Source: Vombatus ursinus (taxonomy: Eukaryota > Chordata > Mammalia > Diprotodontia > Vombatidae). Taken from it: DNA of 64,000 bases. The DNA lies in assembly GCF_900497805.2 (NCBI RefSeq), contig NW_020954599.1, positions 46,671,241 through 46,735,240 on the forward strand, in the 5' to 3' direction. The notes under the pieces were generated by a model, which saw only the letters and a list, made by a program, of their open reading frames with translations, searched no databases and was not told where the DNA came from. Numbering within the stretch: the stretch's first letter is position 1; each line of letters begins with the position of its first letter. The position numbers and the translations under genes were made by a program. Shown in pieces: positions 34,163-45,860 of the stretch.

Positions 34163-34770
34163 CAAATATTGGCGATGGACTTGGGAGTGGAAAGCATGCT
34201 TACCCACAGTGAAAATGGACATAGCAAATAAGATGCTGTGCTGACTTCAATGATTTAAACCCAGTCAATGAAATGTTTCACTAAAACTTCTGTCAAAATA
34301 CATATATAGTTTCTACAAAGGAGTTTCTTAGATAGTGCTTTCAGGTTGGTTGGCAAAGATTAAGGAAGGTCAGTTCCTCTTTTTGCTTTATCTCTGGCTG
34401 CTTAGAGGAGGATAGAACAACTTGGTTGGGGTAAGACACTTGTCCCCACTCTCTCCATTTCTCTACTCTAGCTCAACAAACTAGTTAACCAGAAAAAAAA
34501 AATGGATGCTTTGGATGCTGCTCACCAATGAGTTATCCTCTAGGTCTTTAAAGTTCATTGTTGAGATGGAAGAGGATCTAGTTTGAGGAGAGGGTCCAAT
34601 AGTATGGGTGGACTCCATTGACAGAAGAAGATAATGATGAGTTTGGAATTTATGGATGAGAAGTAATGATACCCCCCACCCATTCCAAAGTGAGCCATAA
34701 TCACTGAGCTGGTGTCGAGGTCATACTAATCCTTTTGAGGGAAGATAATTAAGAGTGAAATGAAATTTCC
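34163..34770. other. No gene recognised
   Basis: About 600 bp; nothing recognised. Confidence 0.45.
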
Positions 34771-34916
34771 TTGAAATATATACATATATATATATGTATA
34801 TATGTATAATACTTATATATGTATGTGTATACACACACTAATACATACACACATACATACATACAAACATACACACACATATATATCTATATCTATATAT
34901 ATATACACACAGCAAA
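34771..34916. repeat. (TA)n/(CA)n compound microsatellite
   Basis: About 145 bp of alternating TA, TATG and ACAC units with (CATA)n in the centre; largely self-complementary. Confidence 0.85.
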
Positions 34917-35097
34917 ATGCTGTGTAACAAAAGCTTTACTATTTGGCATTTTCAAAGAAACTTAGCATAGTAATGTAAAGGAATTAGAGATGGAGAATGG
35001 TCTGGATGGGAGGTGAGCAAACATCACCAGAGAAAGTATATTATGTTCAATTAGCATGACCTTTTAAATAATACCATAATAAGAAATAATGCCTAAT

Positions 35098-35914
35098 TGG
35101 GACATTAAAATATTGTTGTGAACTGAAGCAACCACTCTGGAGAGCAATTTGGAACTACATCTAAAGGAAAACTAAATTGTGCATACTCTTTGATCCAGTA
35201 ATACCATTACTAGGTCTGTACCCCAAAGAGGTCATAAAAAAGGGAAAAGGACCTACATGTACAAAAATATTCATAGCAACCCTTTTCTTGGTGGCAAAAT
35301 ATTGAAAATTGAGGGGATGCCCTCCAGTTGGGAAATGGCTGAACAAAATGTGGTATATGAATGTAATGGAATATTTTTGTGCAATAAGAAATGATGAACA
35401 GGCGGATTTCAGAAAAACCTGGAAAGACTTGTACAAATTGATGCGAAGTGAAATGGGCAGAACCAGGAAAACATTGTACACAGTATCAGCAATATTGTGT
35501 GATGATCAGCTGTGAATGACTCAACTCTTCTCAGCAACAAAATGATCCAAGATAAGTACGAAAGAATGATGAAGGAAAATGCTATCCATATCCAGATAAA
35601 GAACTGATGGATTTAGAAAGAAGATCAAAGCATTTTTCTTCACTTTATTCTTTCTCATGTTTTTATTTCCTTTTGATCTTTTTCTTCTTCCACAACTGTG
35701 AGGAATATCAAAATATGTTTTACATGATAGCACATGTATAAACTAAATCAAACTGTCTATCATTTTAGGAAGAGGAGAGAGGATGGAGGGAGAAAAATTT
35801 GCAACTCAATATCTTGAAAAAATGAATGCTAATTTTTTTCTTAATATGTATTTGGGGAAAAAATAAAATACTATTGAAATAAAAAATAAAAAATAGTATT
35901 CCTATAATTAAAAA
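35098..35914 (+). mobile_element. L1 3' end, 5'-truncated insertion
   Basis: End of ORF2 ('actctggagagcaatttgga', 'gaaatggctgaacaaaatg') and the L1 3'UTR ('cacatgtataaactaaatc' near 35732), with an A-rich end. The flanks share aagaaataatgc (35081-35092 and 35915-35926), a target duplication, so this is one truncated insertion. The frame at 35309-35515 is an ORF2 remnant (KMWYMNVMEYFCAIRNDEQADF). Confidence 0.85.
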
Positions 35915-35944
35915 AAGAAATAATGCTTATTAAATAATGCCAAT

Positions 35945-36100
35945 AATGCCATTTTATAGTTGAGGAAACTGAGGCAAACAGCAGTGAAGTGACTTGCCCA
36001 GGGTCACCCAGCTAGTAAGTGTCTAAGGCCTGATCTGAACTCAGTTCTTCCTTACTCCAGTCCTATCATTTTATCCATTGTGTCACTTAGCTGAATAATT
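35945..36100 (-). mobile_element. tRNA-derived SINE, reversed
   Basis: Reversed blocks 'aggaaactgaggcaaacagc', 'gacttgcccagggtcaccc', 'agctagtaagtgtct' and the head 'ttatccattgtgtcacttag'. It lacks the far 3' tail. Confidence 0.75.
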
Positions 36101-36998
36101 GAATGCACTGCTGTTACAAGCATTTAATATCCATTTTGATTTATTTTTAATAAAGCATGATTTCATTACATTGTTTGAAGTTTGCATCTGATGAAAAGAT
36201 ATGGAATTACAAACAAAGAAGATATATAGACATCAACTGAATATAACAATCTACATTTGCCAGAGGGCTAACAAGAATGAGAACAATAAAACAGAATGTT
36301 TTTGACACCCCAAGCACACCTTTAGAGATCCTGGTAAGAGGATTGAATTGATTTGAATCTATGAAGATTTGGTTAAAATCCTTGCTGATACCACAAAATA
36401 AGGAAAAGTCAGACGAGGAGACTTTCAAAATTGGGACTGTAAGCATCAGAAAATCAAAATATATTCAGAAAAAAGAATACAACTTTATGTGAAGGTCTTT
36501 AAATTGTTCAGATAGAGGTTGATCTCCCAAATGTCAGAGAATAAACATTCAAACTTTGACAGATTTCATGATCTATGATTTCATCAGTTTAGCTACTATC
36601 TCTAATCTCTAAAAATCTCTATGATAATGATCCATGCACATAACTAGGGTATCCTTGATGAAAGCATGAACAGTGAATAGGCAATTTTTCCTCAGAAGAT
36701 CTTACAAAGCAAATCACATTTTCATAATCACAAACATGACTAAGTGATGCAGAGAATATAAAATATAATGACTGGAAAGATGTGTTCTGCTATAAGAAAG
36801 TCATCGAGAAAATGTCTATTTCTGTCTCCTGTTTTTATCAAAGATGCCCTCTATACATGAGCATACTATTCCTATAAAATTTTTATGAAATAAAAAGTAA
36901 GAAGTAGCAGCATTAATGAAATCACAAATCATTGAAAGTGCCAAAGTTAAAAAAGCAAACTTAAAAGTTCTCTTCAAACTCTTTCTTCCACACACGTT
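36101..36998. other. No gene recognised
   Basis: About 0.9 kb, the original left flank of the retrovirus copy. Short frames on the minus strand (79 and 63 codons) have no domain I recognise. Confidence 0.45.
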
Positions 36999-37959
36999 AA
37001 AAATCATGTAACATGGCCCAGATTCTTATAATTCAGTTACTGCTCAGATTCTTATAATCTAGTCAATTGTTCACAGGTGCTCAGATTCCTTAAGAGTTTG
37101 CCCAATAGGACAATAAACCTTGTCTTTGACTGAAAGAAGGTTTGGGTCAAATTCTTTATTTTATTTTATTTTTTATTAATTTTTTAAATTTTTATTTATT
37201 TTTTTGTTTTCAACATTTACTTCCACAAGATTTTGAGTTCCAAATTTTCACCCCATCTCGCCCGTCCCCCCACCCCAAGATGGCATGCATTCTGAATACC
37301 CCTTCCCCTAGTCTGCCTTCCCTTCTATCTCTTCTTCCCCCTTCTCCTATCCCCTTCCCCTTCAATTTTCCCAGTTGCATGTGAAAACATTTTTTTAAAC
37401 ACGTGTTTTTAAAACTTTGGGTTCCAAATTTTCTCCCTTCTTCCCCCCCCCACCCTCATTGATAAAGCAAGCAACTAAATATAGGTTATATATGTGCAGT
37501 TATGCAAAACACTTCCATAGTAGACATGCTGTGAAAGACTATTTCCCTTAATCCTATCCCCCCCCATTTATTCTATTCTTTCTTTTGACTCTGACCCTCC
37601 TCAGAAGTACTTGCTTCTGATTACCCCCTTTCCCAATCTGCCCTCATCTCTATCATCCCCCTACTCTCTTGTTTCCTTCTCCCCCTATTTTCCAGTAGGT
37701 TAAGACAGAGTTCCATACCCAATTGAGTGCCTATGTTATTCCCTCCTCAAGTCAAATTCTATTGGAATAAGATTCACTCATTCCCTCTCACCTTCCCCCA
37801 TTTCCCCTCCACTGTAAGAGCCTTTTCTCTTCTGTTTTTTTTGTGGGATAATTTACCCTGTTCTACCTCTCCCTTTCTCCTTCTCCTAGTATAACCATCT
37901 CTCACCCCTTAATTTTATTCTCCAGATATGACCACTTCATCTTCAACTTACCCTGTGCC

Positions 37960-37998
37960 ATCTATCTATCTATCTATCTATCTATATCTATATATACG
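37960..37998. repeat. (TATC)n microsatellite in the HAL1 spacer
   Basis: Seven or so TATC units followed by TATA variants, between ORF1 and the 3'UTR of the HAL1. The matching part of the L1 at 15640 has only 'tctatctatg', so the tract probably expanded after insertion or within this lineage. Confidence 0.85.
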
Positions 37999-38137
37999 TA
38001 CATATAATTTTTTCCCCTCCAACTACCCTAATACTGACAAAGGTCTCATGAGTTACAAATATCATCTTTCCATGCAGGAATGTAAATAGTTCAACCATAA
38101 TAAGTCTCTTATGATTTTCTCTTTCCTGTTTGCCTCT

Positions 38138-39216
38138 TCATGTTCCACTTGAGTCTTGTATTTGAAAATCAAAATTGCTATTCAGCTCTGGTCTTTTCAT
38201 CAAGAATGCCTGAAAGTCCTCTATTTCACTGAATGACCATTTTTTCCCCTGCAGGATTATACTCAGTTTTGCTGGGTAGGTGATTCTTGGTTGTAATCCT
38301 ATCTCCTTTGCCCTCTGGAATATTATATTCCATGCCCTGTGGTCCCTTAATGTAGAAGCAGCTAAATCTTGTGTTATCCTGATTGTGTTCCCACAATACT
38401 CTAATTGTTTCTTTCTGGCTGCTTGTAATATTTTCTCCTTGACCTGGCAACTCTGTAATTGGGCTACAATATTCCTAGGAGTTTTCCTTTGGGGATCTCT
38501 TTTAGGAGGAGATTGGTGGATTCTTTCAATTTCTATTTTGCCCTCTGGTTCTAAAATATCAGGGCAGTTTTCCTTGATCATTTCTTGAAAGATGATGTCT
38601 AGGCTGTTTTTTTGGTCATAGCTTTCAGATAGTCCAATAATTTTTAAATTCTCTCTCCTGGATCTATTTTCCAGGTCAGTTGTTTTTCCAATGAGATATT
38701 TCACATTGTTTTCTAATTTTTCATTTTTTTGTATTTGTTTTACAGTATCTTGATTTCTCATAAAGTCACTAACTTCCAATTACTCTATTCTAATTTTTAA
38801 GGAAGTATTTTCTTCAGTAATCTTTTGTACTTCCTTTTCCATTTGGCCAATTTTGTTTTTTAGGGCATTCTTCTCCTCATTGACTTTTTGGACCGCTTTT
38901 GAACTTCGGTTAGGCTATTTTTTAAGGTGTTATTTTCTTCAGTATTTTTTTGGGTCTCCTTTAGCCAGCTGTTCCTTGTTTTTCATGATTTTCTTGCAAA
39001 ACTCTGTTTTTCCTCTACTTCTCTTGCTTGCTTCTCAAAATCCCTTTTGAGCTCTTCTAAGGCCTCAGACTGATTCATATTCTTCTTGGAGGCTTTGGAT
39101 GTAGGAGCTTTGACTTTGTTTTCTTCTTCGGGTTGTATGTTTTGATCTTCTTTGTCACCAAAGTAAGATAATATAGTCTGACTTTTTTTGCACTGCTTAC
39201 TCATGATCCTGTCCAA
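38138..39216 (-). pseudogene. HAL1 ORF1 (L1 ORF1-like RNA-binding protein), interrupted
   Basis: The N-terminal piece (39216-38983) starts MDRIMSKQCKKSQTILSYFG and leads into a charged helical stretch (EALEELKRDFEKQAREVEEK). The C-terminal piece of 213 codons (38779-38138) has a coiled-coil end, then the RNA-recognition fold marked by SRRENLKIIGLSE, and the C-terminal domain with QPRITYPAKLSII. Between them the coiled coil lies in other frames (38850-38985), so at least one frameshift separates the halves. If whole it would be about 360 codons, normal for ORF1. This is the longest open frame in the window and shows the insertion is relatively young. The protein packages its own RNA into ribonucleoprotein. 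Confidence 0.87.
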
Positions 39217-40040
39217 TTACTTGAGTTTTAAACTCTTTGTTAAGGTAAAAGTCTGTTTCCAATGTGGAAAATGTACTGTCACAAGCTTCAGGGGTTTGTA
39301 TAGCTGTTTTCAGAGATACTTCTAGGGACCTGAAAATTTTTAGTTCTTCCAAGGTGGTATGATAAGGGGCGAGGAGTTTTCTCTCCACTGCCACAACAAG
39401 CTTCACCACACCAGTGCTCCTTCTCGCCCCAGGACCCCTCCTTAGAACTGTGACCCAGATCCAAGCACCAGTAAAGCAAGAGATTCCTGCCTCAGCATTG
39501 GCAATGAGATCCCTGCAATCCCCCTCTGATCAGCCACTTGATTCCCCCTCAGTCTGTAGGCCGGAAGCTCAGGAAACAGCCATGGCTGAGACCTAGCTCT
39601 TTCTCTCACTGCAGTCACAGACTTTTCCTACTGACCTTCCAAGATGTCTTTGGCGTTCATGGGTTGAGAAGTCTGGAAACCACCACAGCTGCCTGTGATT
39701 CAGCCCTCTGAAGCCTGCTGTAGGGTCCCTGTGGCCTGCGTGCCCACACTGAACTTAGCTCCTTTCCCTGCCTGGCATGATATATCTTTCCAATCAACCA
39801 TCCAGCCTGTCTTGGGCTGGAAATTTGTTTTGCTCTGTCTTTTTGTGGGTTCTGCTGCCTTAGAATTTGTTTGGAACCATTTTTTATAGGTATTTGCAGG
39901 GGTTTGGGGGGATAGCTCAAGCACATCACTGCTTTCCCTCCACCATCTTGGCTCTGCCCCTGGGTTGAATTCTTTTGGGTAGGACCCACATGTTGTGATT
40001 TTGGGATCCCAGCACTCCTAACTTCTAAACCTCAACCTTT

Positions 40041-40058
40041 TGGTGGCCCATACGAGGA
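40041..40058 (+). promoter_or_regulatory. Retroviral primer-binding site, tRNA-Ile-like
   Basis: tggtggcccatacgagga matches the complement of the 3' end of tRNA-Ile (AAU) at 16 of 18 bases as I remember that tRNA. It lies a few bases after a U5-like 'ctca', where a primer site belongs. Retroviruses named ERV-I use this primer. Confidence 0.65.
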
Positions 40059-42210
40059 AACTGCTTAACCCCAAGTTCTTCTCCATCCAAGACTGGAAGG
40101 TTTATAAGCCTCCCCCCTACCTTTTTTGCTCTGTATTTGGGGTTGCTCTCCAAGCACCAAGGCTTGGAGGTGTTTTTTGGGCAAACAGTTACAAGGCTAT
40201 CTCACACTTGGCCTGAAGCTCTCAGGCTCTCAGTCTGCTGGGCAGGTTCGAAGCCATGGACATGGGTACACTTCTATAGCATAGAAGATGAGGACAGATT
40301 CCCTATCAGGAAGTGTGTACCCAATTCTGTCAATTCTTTCATTGCTAGGGAATTGGGGAAAACTGCAGCTGCTTTTTGGTTCCCTGAAGCTTACTTACTC
40401 CCTTCCCTCTATACCACTGAATCCTCCTTCATGGAGGTTACAGGGAAAAGTTAGAATAGCTAAAAATATCTTGGCAGATTCTGGAGCTTTTGTGATTGAT
40501 CATTAAGGAGTTTTGAAACACCTCCTTACAACCCTGGTCACTTCCTTCCCTTGAGTCAAGAGGGTATCTGTTAACCCTTCTCATAGGAGAAGAGAGTTTT
40601 CTCCCTTTCCCCCTCACCTTTGATTTTGCCCTCTCCCACCTGGGGAAAAGAAGGAGTGGGGAGGGACAGCAGCTACAGCATAGGCCCCACTGACAATGGT
40701 CTTGGGCCCTGGGGCAACCTTTTCCTGGAAGTACCACCCAGGTTCAGTACATCCTTCTCAAGGTAAAGAAGTTAACCTCTGAACTTGAGTATGCCTGCTC
40801 TTTATAAAGTTGTAGTTTTAACTGTTAATGATGAGATATTGATTCTCTGTGTAAAGTAATTTGGAAATGCATTTAAGAAAATTGAAGTCACCTGACTGGA
40901 AATGGCTTTGTTTCAAGTTTCAAATTGGTGACCTTTTTGTATCAGTTATGTTAAGCAACTTTTCATAATTTGATTACCGCTAAAATAATTTGGCTGTTGT
41001 TGGTTATTGTTTTAATGTGTGAATTTGTCAAAAAGCTTGGTTGGGTTTTGTCTTGCTAAGAATTTGCAAGTATATAGAAATAACCCCTAAATACTGGAAA
41101 AGTTTTTCCTAAGCTGTGATTAGTGAAACTTGCTGTTTGAGGTAAAAGCTCATAAGATTTTATTTTGAGTTGTCTAATGGATCATAATAATCCATTGATA
41201 ATCAATAATCCACCATCAGAGAAATGCCACAAGCTACTCAGAGAGAATGTGATATTAGTGGGAAGTCTGCATTGGGAAAACCTGAGAGGACAACTTTAGC
41301 CTCAGTCTAAGATGGGATCCTCCTAGCTCAGTTTTCCCATTATGTTCCTCTGAAAAGGAATATTACCCACCTGGCTATTCCTCAGTCTGGCTATGAGGTG
41401 GTTTGATACTGCATGGTTGGAAAAATGAATTATCTGAATCCAAACAGAGCTAAGCATGCTTTATCCTGGACTCTGCAGTCTTTTCTGTGAGATTTGTTCT
41501 TCTAGACTATAGACCATTCACTTACAGTTGGTAGTAAAACAGCAAGTACCAGCCAATGTCCCCCCATTGTTCTTTGGATGCAGCCTGTGCTCGGTTCCAG
41601 TCAATCTCCTCTTTGGGACCCCCTCAAGGCAGGGACAGCTTTGTGCCCCTTGCCAACAGGAAACAGTTTCAGAAGCCATTTACCCCCCCAAAATTTGGGT
41701 CCCATTTGTCTAAGGGGAAAATGATGAGGATAGGTTCTAGATCCCAAAAAGAAAAAACCCTGGACTTTCTCACATAACCTAATCTCTGGCATTTGTCTGA
41801 GGCTATAATCCCATCAACTGGCCTTTCATTGTGGCTGCACCCAATCTCCCAATTCTGTTAACCTAGCCTAGTCTTCCATTGTCTTACCTCCTTATGGCCC
41901 CAAGCCACTTCCCACCCTTAATCCTAGCTAGGCTCCATTCTTCTTGGCCACTTGGTCCAGGTCCCTTGGGTTCTATTACCTCAAAATCCAAAATCCTTCT
42001 TCCCCCCTACCTATCCCCCCCCTCCCAGACTACTTGGCCACTCCTAGATGCCTCCCACAGTCTTTCTGTCCATCTTGTCTCCATTAAGGTGCTCAGATTC
42101 TTATAATCTAGCCAATAACTCACAGGTGCTCAGATTCCTGAAGAGTCTGATTAACGTGATGGATGTTCTAGTAAACTTTGTTTTTGGTTGAAAAAAAAAT
42201 CATGTAACAT

Positions 42211-42544
42211 TCCACAACATCTGTAACTATGGAGATGACTGTCAGTGATCTGTCAAGTAAACCCATGAAACAAGGAGATGTGTGTTTAAAATGTCTAAAA
42301 TTTTAATATTATGAAAGATGTCCTGTGTAGAATCCAAACAAGAAATGAATTTCCTCTTAATGATGAGATTGTCCATAAGATCATACATATTATTTACATT
42401 AGTGAACTGTTTACAAAAAGCCTGAAACACTATAAATTCCCCTTAAAGAAATACAAGATAATTGAAAAGTCTAGCAATCCATAGTTCAAAAAATAAAGTA
42501 GATTAAAAAGTGATCCAGACTACATCACATCTAGACAGAAAGCC
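42211..42544. other. No gene recognised
   Basis: Right flank of the retrovirus copy; about 330 bp, nothing recognised. Confidence 0.45.
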
Positions 42545-43078
42545 CATTCATTTTTTCCATATATTTTATTTTATTTTTTTCTAAGAGCATCCTGCTCATC
42601 ATTTCTTATAGTACAATAATATTCCATCATAATTACATACCACAACTCATTTAGCCATTCCTCAATTTATGTGCATCCCCCCAATTTCTAATTCTTTACC
42701 CCCAGAAAAGATCTGCTATAAATATTTTTGTACATTTAGGTCCTTTTTCCTTTTTTTTTTAATCTCTTTTGGGACACAGACCTAGTAGTGGAATTGCTAG
42801 GTCAAAGCATATTCATGGTTTTATAGCCTTTGGGCATAATTCCAAATTGTTCTACAGAACAGTTGAATCAGTTCACAACTCCACCAACAAAGCTTTAATG
42901 TCTCACTTTTCCCACAGCCTCTCCAACATTTATCATTTACCTTTTCTGTCCTATTAGCCAATCTAATAGGTATGAGATAGTACCTCAGAATTGTTTTAAT
43001 TTGTATTTCTCCAATCAACAGTGAGTTAGAATATTTTTCTCATATGGTTATAGATGACTTTGATTACTTCATCTGAAA
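42545..43078 (-). mobile_element. L1 ORF2 3' fragment, reversed
   Basis: Complement of the ORF2 C-terminal region: 'tagtacaataatattccatc', 'gctataaatatttttgtac', 'ctccaccaacaaagctttaatg'. The reverse frame at 43018-42821 reads KCWRGCGKSETLKLCWWSCELI, the zinc-knuckle-like CWRGCG..HCWW segment of L1 ORF2, with a terminal histidine replaced. Frame broken. Confidence 0.85.
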
Positions 43079-44079
43079 ACTGATAATTTATTAATTTTTT
43101 TTTAGATTTTTCAGTATCAAGTAATTAAATATATATGAATTTGGACTTTGTACTTTCCATTAACTGAAATTGAATGTCTCAAAGAATAAAGATGAGAAAG
43201 AGGAAGAAAAACAAAACAAAACTGTTAGCTTTCAGTTTTTGTTGACCAGGGATAAAGAAGGCAATTTCTATCCCAACATAAAAAGAGAGTATATTCAGGT
43301 TGTCAATTCTGAAGTCATTGTTCTTTAAAAACAAGAACTTTGGACTTCTAAAGCTTTATTATTTGGATGTGGGAACTCTTATCTTAAGGAAAGAATTTCA
43401 GAGTATGAAAAGATTCTTTGGGTCTCTGGGGTATTGAGATACTTTTTTGTTGAAAAGGTATGAAAGAAATAACTGGGCTTTGGTGACCAATTTTATGAAA
43501 TGAGTTGCAGCAGCATAGGAAATATTAGGAGAATCTGAAGCTTCCAATATGTTTTTACTTTTTTTTAGTGAGTTTCTATAAGAAAGCTATATGATTAGGC
43601 TAAATGTGCAAACTTCCCTTTGTGGAAAAGAAGTTAGTTTTCAAATAAAAATATTTATACAGTTAAAAACATATTTCCTTAGGGAGATTTTTTTTAATGT
43701 GAGTAATATTGTTTCCATAGCTCATCCTTAATTCTCTTTAAATTGAAGATTAATTGAAAATGATATTCTACCTTATTATCTCTGGGTCCCTCCTCTCATC
43801 TACAGCACTATATGACTTCTAATTGTCCACACTCCACATTAAATCATATTTTGGCAGGTGTCATAACCAGCAAATGACTGGAACATTCTACTTCTAGTAT
43901 CACTTTCAGCAAAATGGATATTATAAGTCAGAGGAAAAAGGATTGCAAAGTTCAGAAGGTGGGAAAGTCTAGCTTTCTCCATTCATATTGCCTGCAAATT
44001 ACCACCAGTTTTTATTAACCATCAACATTTCTGCAAGGCTCCCATGAAAAACCTCATAAATGATTTTGCTGTTTGAAGA
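43079..44079. other. No gene recognised
   Basis: About 1 kb of AT-rich DNA; nothing recognised. Confidence 0.45.
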
Positions 44080-44265
44080 AAAATCCTATCTGTGGAGTTA
44101 AAGGGGACCTTAGTTCAAATCCTACCTCTGATTATTGCTATTTGTTTGTCTTTGGACAAGTCACTTAACTTCTCTGGACCTCAATTTTTTTATCCTTAAA
44201 ATGGTGGCGGGGTTGTACTCTTTGGCCTTAAGAGTTCCCTTCTAGCTCTAGATTCATGATCATGA
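44080..44265 (+). mobile_element. MIR3 SINE
   Basis: 'accttagttcaaatcctacctc', 'ggacaagtcacttaacttctctgg', then the L3-type end 'gttcccttctagctctagattcatgatc'. Confidence 0.75.
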
Positions 44266-44534
44266 GCATCAGGATTTTAATACCAAAGGCTACCACACTA
44301 TAATTACCTCAGAGATATAACTTAGTTCTTTCTTAACCTCCGTAGGTCCAAACTGACATCTACCAGGTGGGATTGCAAGATTAAGGAAATACCAATTCTC
44401 AGTTCTTCCCAGAAAAATCCAGCTAACAGGGAATGAGGAACCTTGAGTAGCACTAACTTTTGGACAAAACATGGAAGAGGACTATAGTAAAGGTTAAACT
44501 TCTACCAATGTGATCTTATACAAGTCATTTTTTC
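44266..44534. other. No gene recognised
   Basis: About 270 bp. A 60-codon minus frame has no domain. Confidence 0.4.
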
Positions 44535-45860
44535 TCTTTTCTTTAGGATTTTTTGTATATAAAAAGAAGACTGGAAATATACAAAGAGGCTAGGTTATGA
44601 AAAGATTTAAAAGCCAAATAGAATTTGATATATGATTTTTGAGGTAATAGGGAGCTACTGGAGTTTACTTTGTTGGTTGTGAAGGAGTGGTATGTAAAAT
44701 GGTAAGGTTTGTTAGGAAGATCACTTTGGCAATAGAGGAGAGGATGTAATGATTGGGAATAGATGGAGGCAGAGAGATTAACAGGAATGCTATTGAAATA
44801 TCTTAGGTGTGGGGCAGCTAGGTGGCACAGTGAATAGAGTACCAGCCCTGAAGTTGGAAGGACCTGAGTTCAAATCTGGCCTCAGACCAAACACTTGACA
44901 CTTACCAGTTGTGTGACCCTGGGCAAGTCACTTAACTCCAATTGCCTAAAAAAAAAAATTAAAAAAAGAGAAGAAATATCTTAGGTGTGATGTCATTGGG
45001 GGCAACTTGTCATAGGCTGGTACTTGTATGAATGGAGAGAAGTAGATGTATATAAGATATATGAAGAGAGAAATGATAAGACTAAACAATAAATTGGTTA
45101 TGTGAACTAGTGTAAATATAGAGTTGAGGATTAAATCTAGGTTGTAAGCCTGGGTGATGTTGCCTTGAACAGAAAGAGGGAAGTTTGAAATTAAAAAAAC
45201 AAAGTTTTTGGAGGAAAGGTCATTGGTTCTATTTTGGACATGTTGAGTTTGAGATATCTATAAAGTGTCCAGTTCAAAATATCCAATAGGCAGTTGGGAT
45301 GTAATACTGGGAGGTCAGGAGAGGTTTGTATTAGAAAAATAGATCTGAGAATCATTGGTATAGAGATGATAATTAACTTGGGAATTGATGAGATCAACAA
45401 ATGAAATAGTACAGAGGGGGAAGAGAAGACCAAGATAGAAACTTGGGGAATACCTCTGGGTTCCTGACTAATTACTTTGTTGAAGATCCAGCAAAGGGGA
45501 TTGAGAAGAAGCAGTCAGAATAGGTAAGAGAACAAGGGAAGAGCAATGTCATTTCTAGTGATCTAGAGAGGACAAAATATCTAGAAGAGAATATCTGATA
45601 GAATCAAAGGCTGCAGAGATGTTAGGAAGTTTGAGAATTGAGAAAAAGTCATTAGATTCAGCAATTAAGGATCATTGGCAACTTTGCTAAGAAAAGTTTC
45701 AGTTGAAGGATGAGGTGAGAGTCCAGACAGCAAAAGGTTTAAAAAGGAGTGAGAAGAGAGGAAGTGGAGACCCCAAATCTAGCTGGGACCAATTGTAAAG
45801 CACTTTATCAAGGGTTTTAGCAACAAAAGGGAGAAGAGATACAGTGTAATAACAAGCTAT
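44535..45860 (-). mobile_element. LINE L2, reversed, long copy split by a SINE
   Basis: The longest L2 in the window. On the reverse strand, 45433-45191 ends in the segment LNWTLYRYLKLNMSKIEPM, like the LKLN..KTE stretch after the reverse transcriptase of CR1/L2 elements. On the + strand the matching DNA is 'ttttggacatgttgagtttg' near 45232. Further blocks are 'gatcactttggcaatagagg' near 44719 and 'atagggagctactggagttta' near 44648. It extends upstream to about 45860. Interrupted at 44811-44972 by a SINE. Decayed. Confidence 0.8.
44811..44972 (+). mobile_element. tRNA-derived marsupial SINE, full length, inside L2
   Basis: Head 'ggggcagctaggtggcacag', body 'gacctgagttcaaatctgg', A-rich end. 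Flanked by a perfect 17-bp duplication, gaaatatcttaggtgtg (44795-44811 and 44973-44989). The perfect duplication marks it as the youngest-looking SINE here. Confidence 0.93.

Larger units (their letters stand above)
37158..39960 (-). mobile_element. HAL1 (half-L1), full-length insertion
   Basis: A 2.8-kb L1 derivative with ORF1 but no ORF2. Its 5' end (right side) reads ggggcagagccaagatgg, the usual L1/HAL1 start. It then has a 5'UTR (39217-39960), ORF1 (39216-38138), the same type of spacer as the L1 at 15.2-15.8 kb, and a 3'UTR ending in an A-rich tail (T-rich on +, 37158-37200). The flanking duplication is gggtcaaattcttt (37144-37157) and gggttgaattcttt (39962-39975). HAL1 elements are known in mammals, including marsupials, and use the reverse transcriptase of L1. 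It sits inside the retrovirus copy, so it is the younger of the two. Confidence 0.87.
37015..42190 (+). mobile_element. L1-mobilised copy of an endogenous retrovirus RNA (tRNA-Ile-primed type), broken
   Basis: This fossil has the shape of a retroviral transcript, not of a provirus. A block of about 90-100 bp at its start (37042-37132) recurs at its end (42091-42190), as R does in genomic RNA. The start continues into a U5-like part and a primer site; the end stops at the R boundary just after the polyadenylation signal and is followed by an A run (42191-42199). The flanks carry a 16-bp duplication, aaaaatcatgtaacat (36999-37014 and 42195-42210), preceded by TT. That is the L1 endonuclease signature, far longer than the 4-6 bp made by integrase. 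The internal part is only about 2 kb, much shorter than a full genome, and is broken. A HAL1 later inserted at 37158-39960. The clear divergence of the two R blocks indicates an old copy. Confidence 0.75.

Noticed and set aside
37142-37384. Proline- and serine-rich 80-codon ORF
   Set aside because: It is the reverse strand of the HAL1 3'UTR.
40137-40454. 105-codon ORF in the internal part of the retrovirus copy, considered as a host gene
   Set aside because: It lies within a broken retroviral fossil, and I recognise no host domain in it.
44535-45860. Possible host gene exon with the LKLNMSK segment
   Set aside because: The surrounding DNA matches reversed L2 throughout, and the frame is closed before and after.
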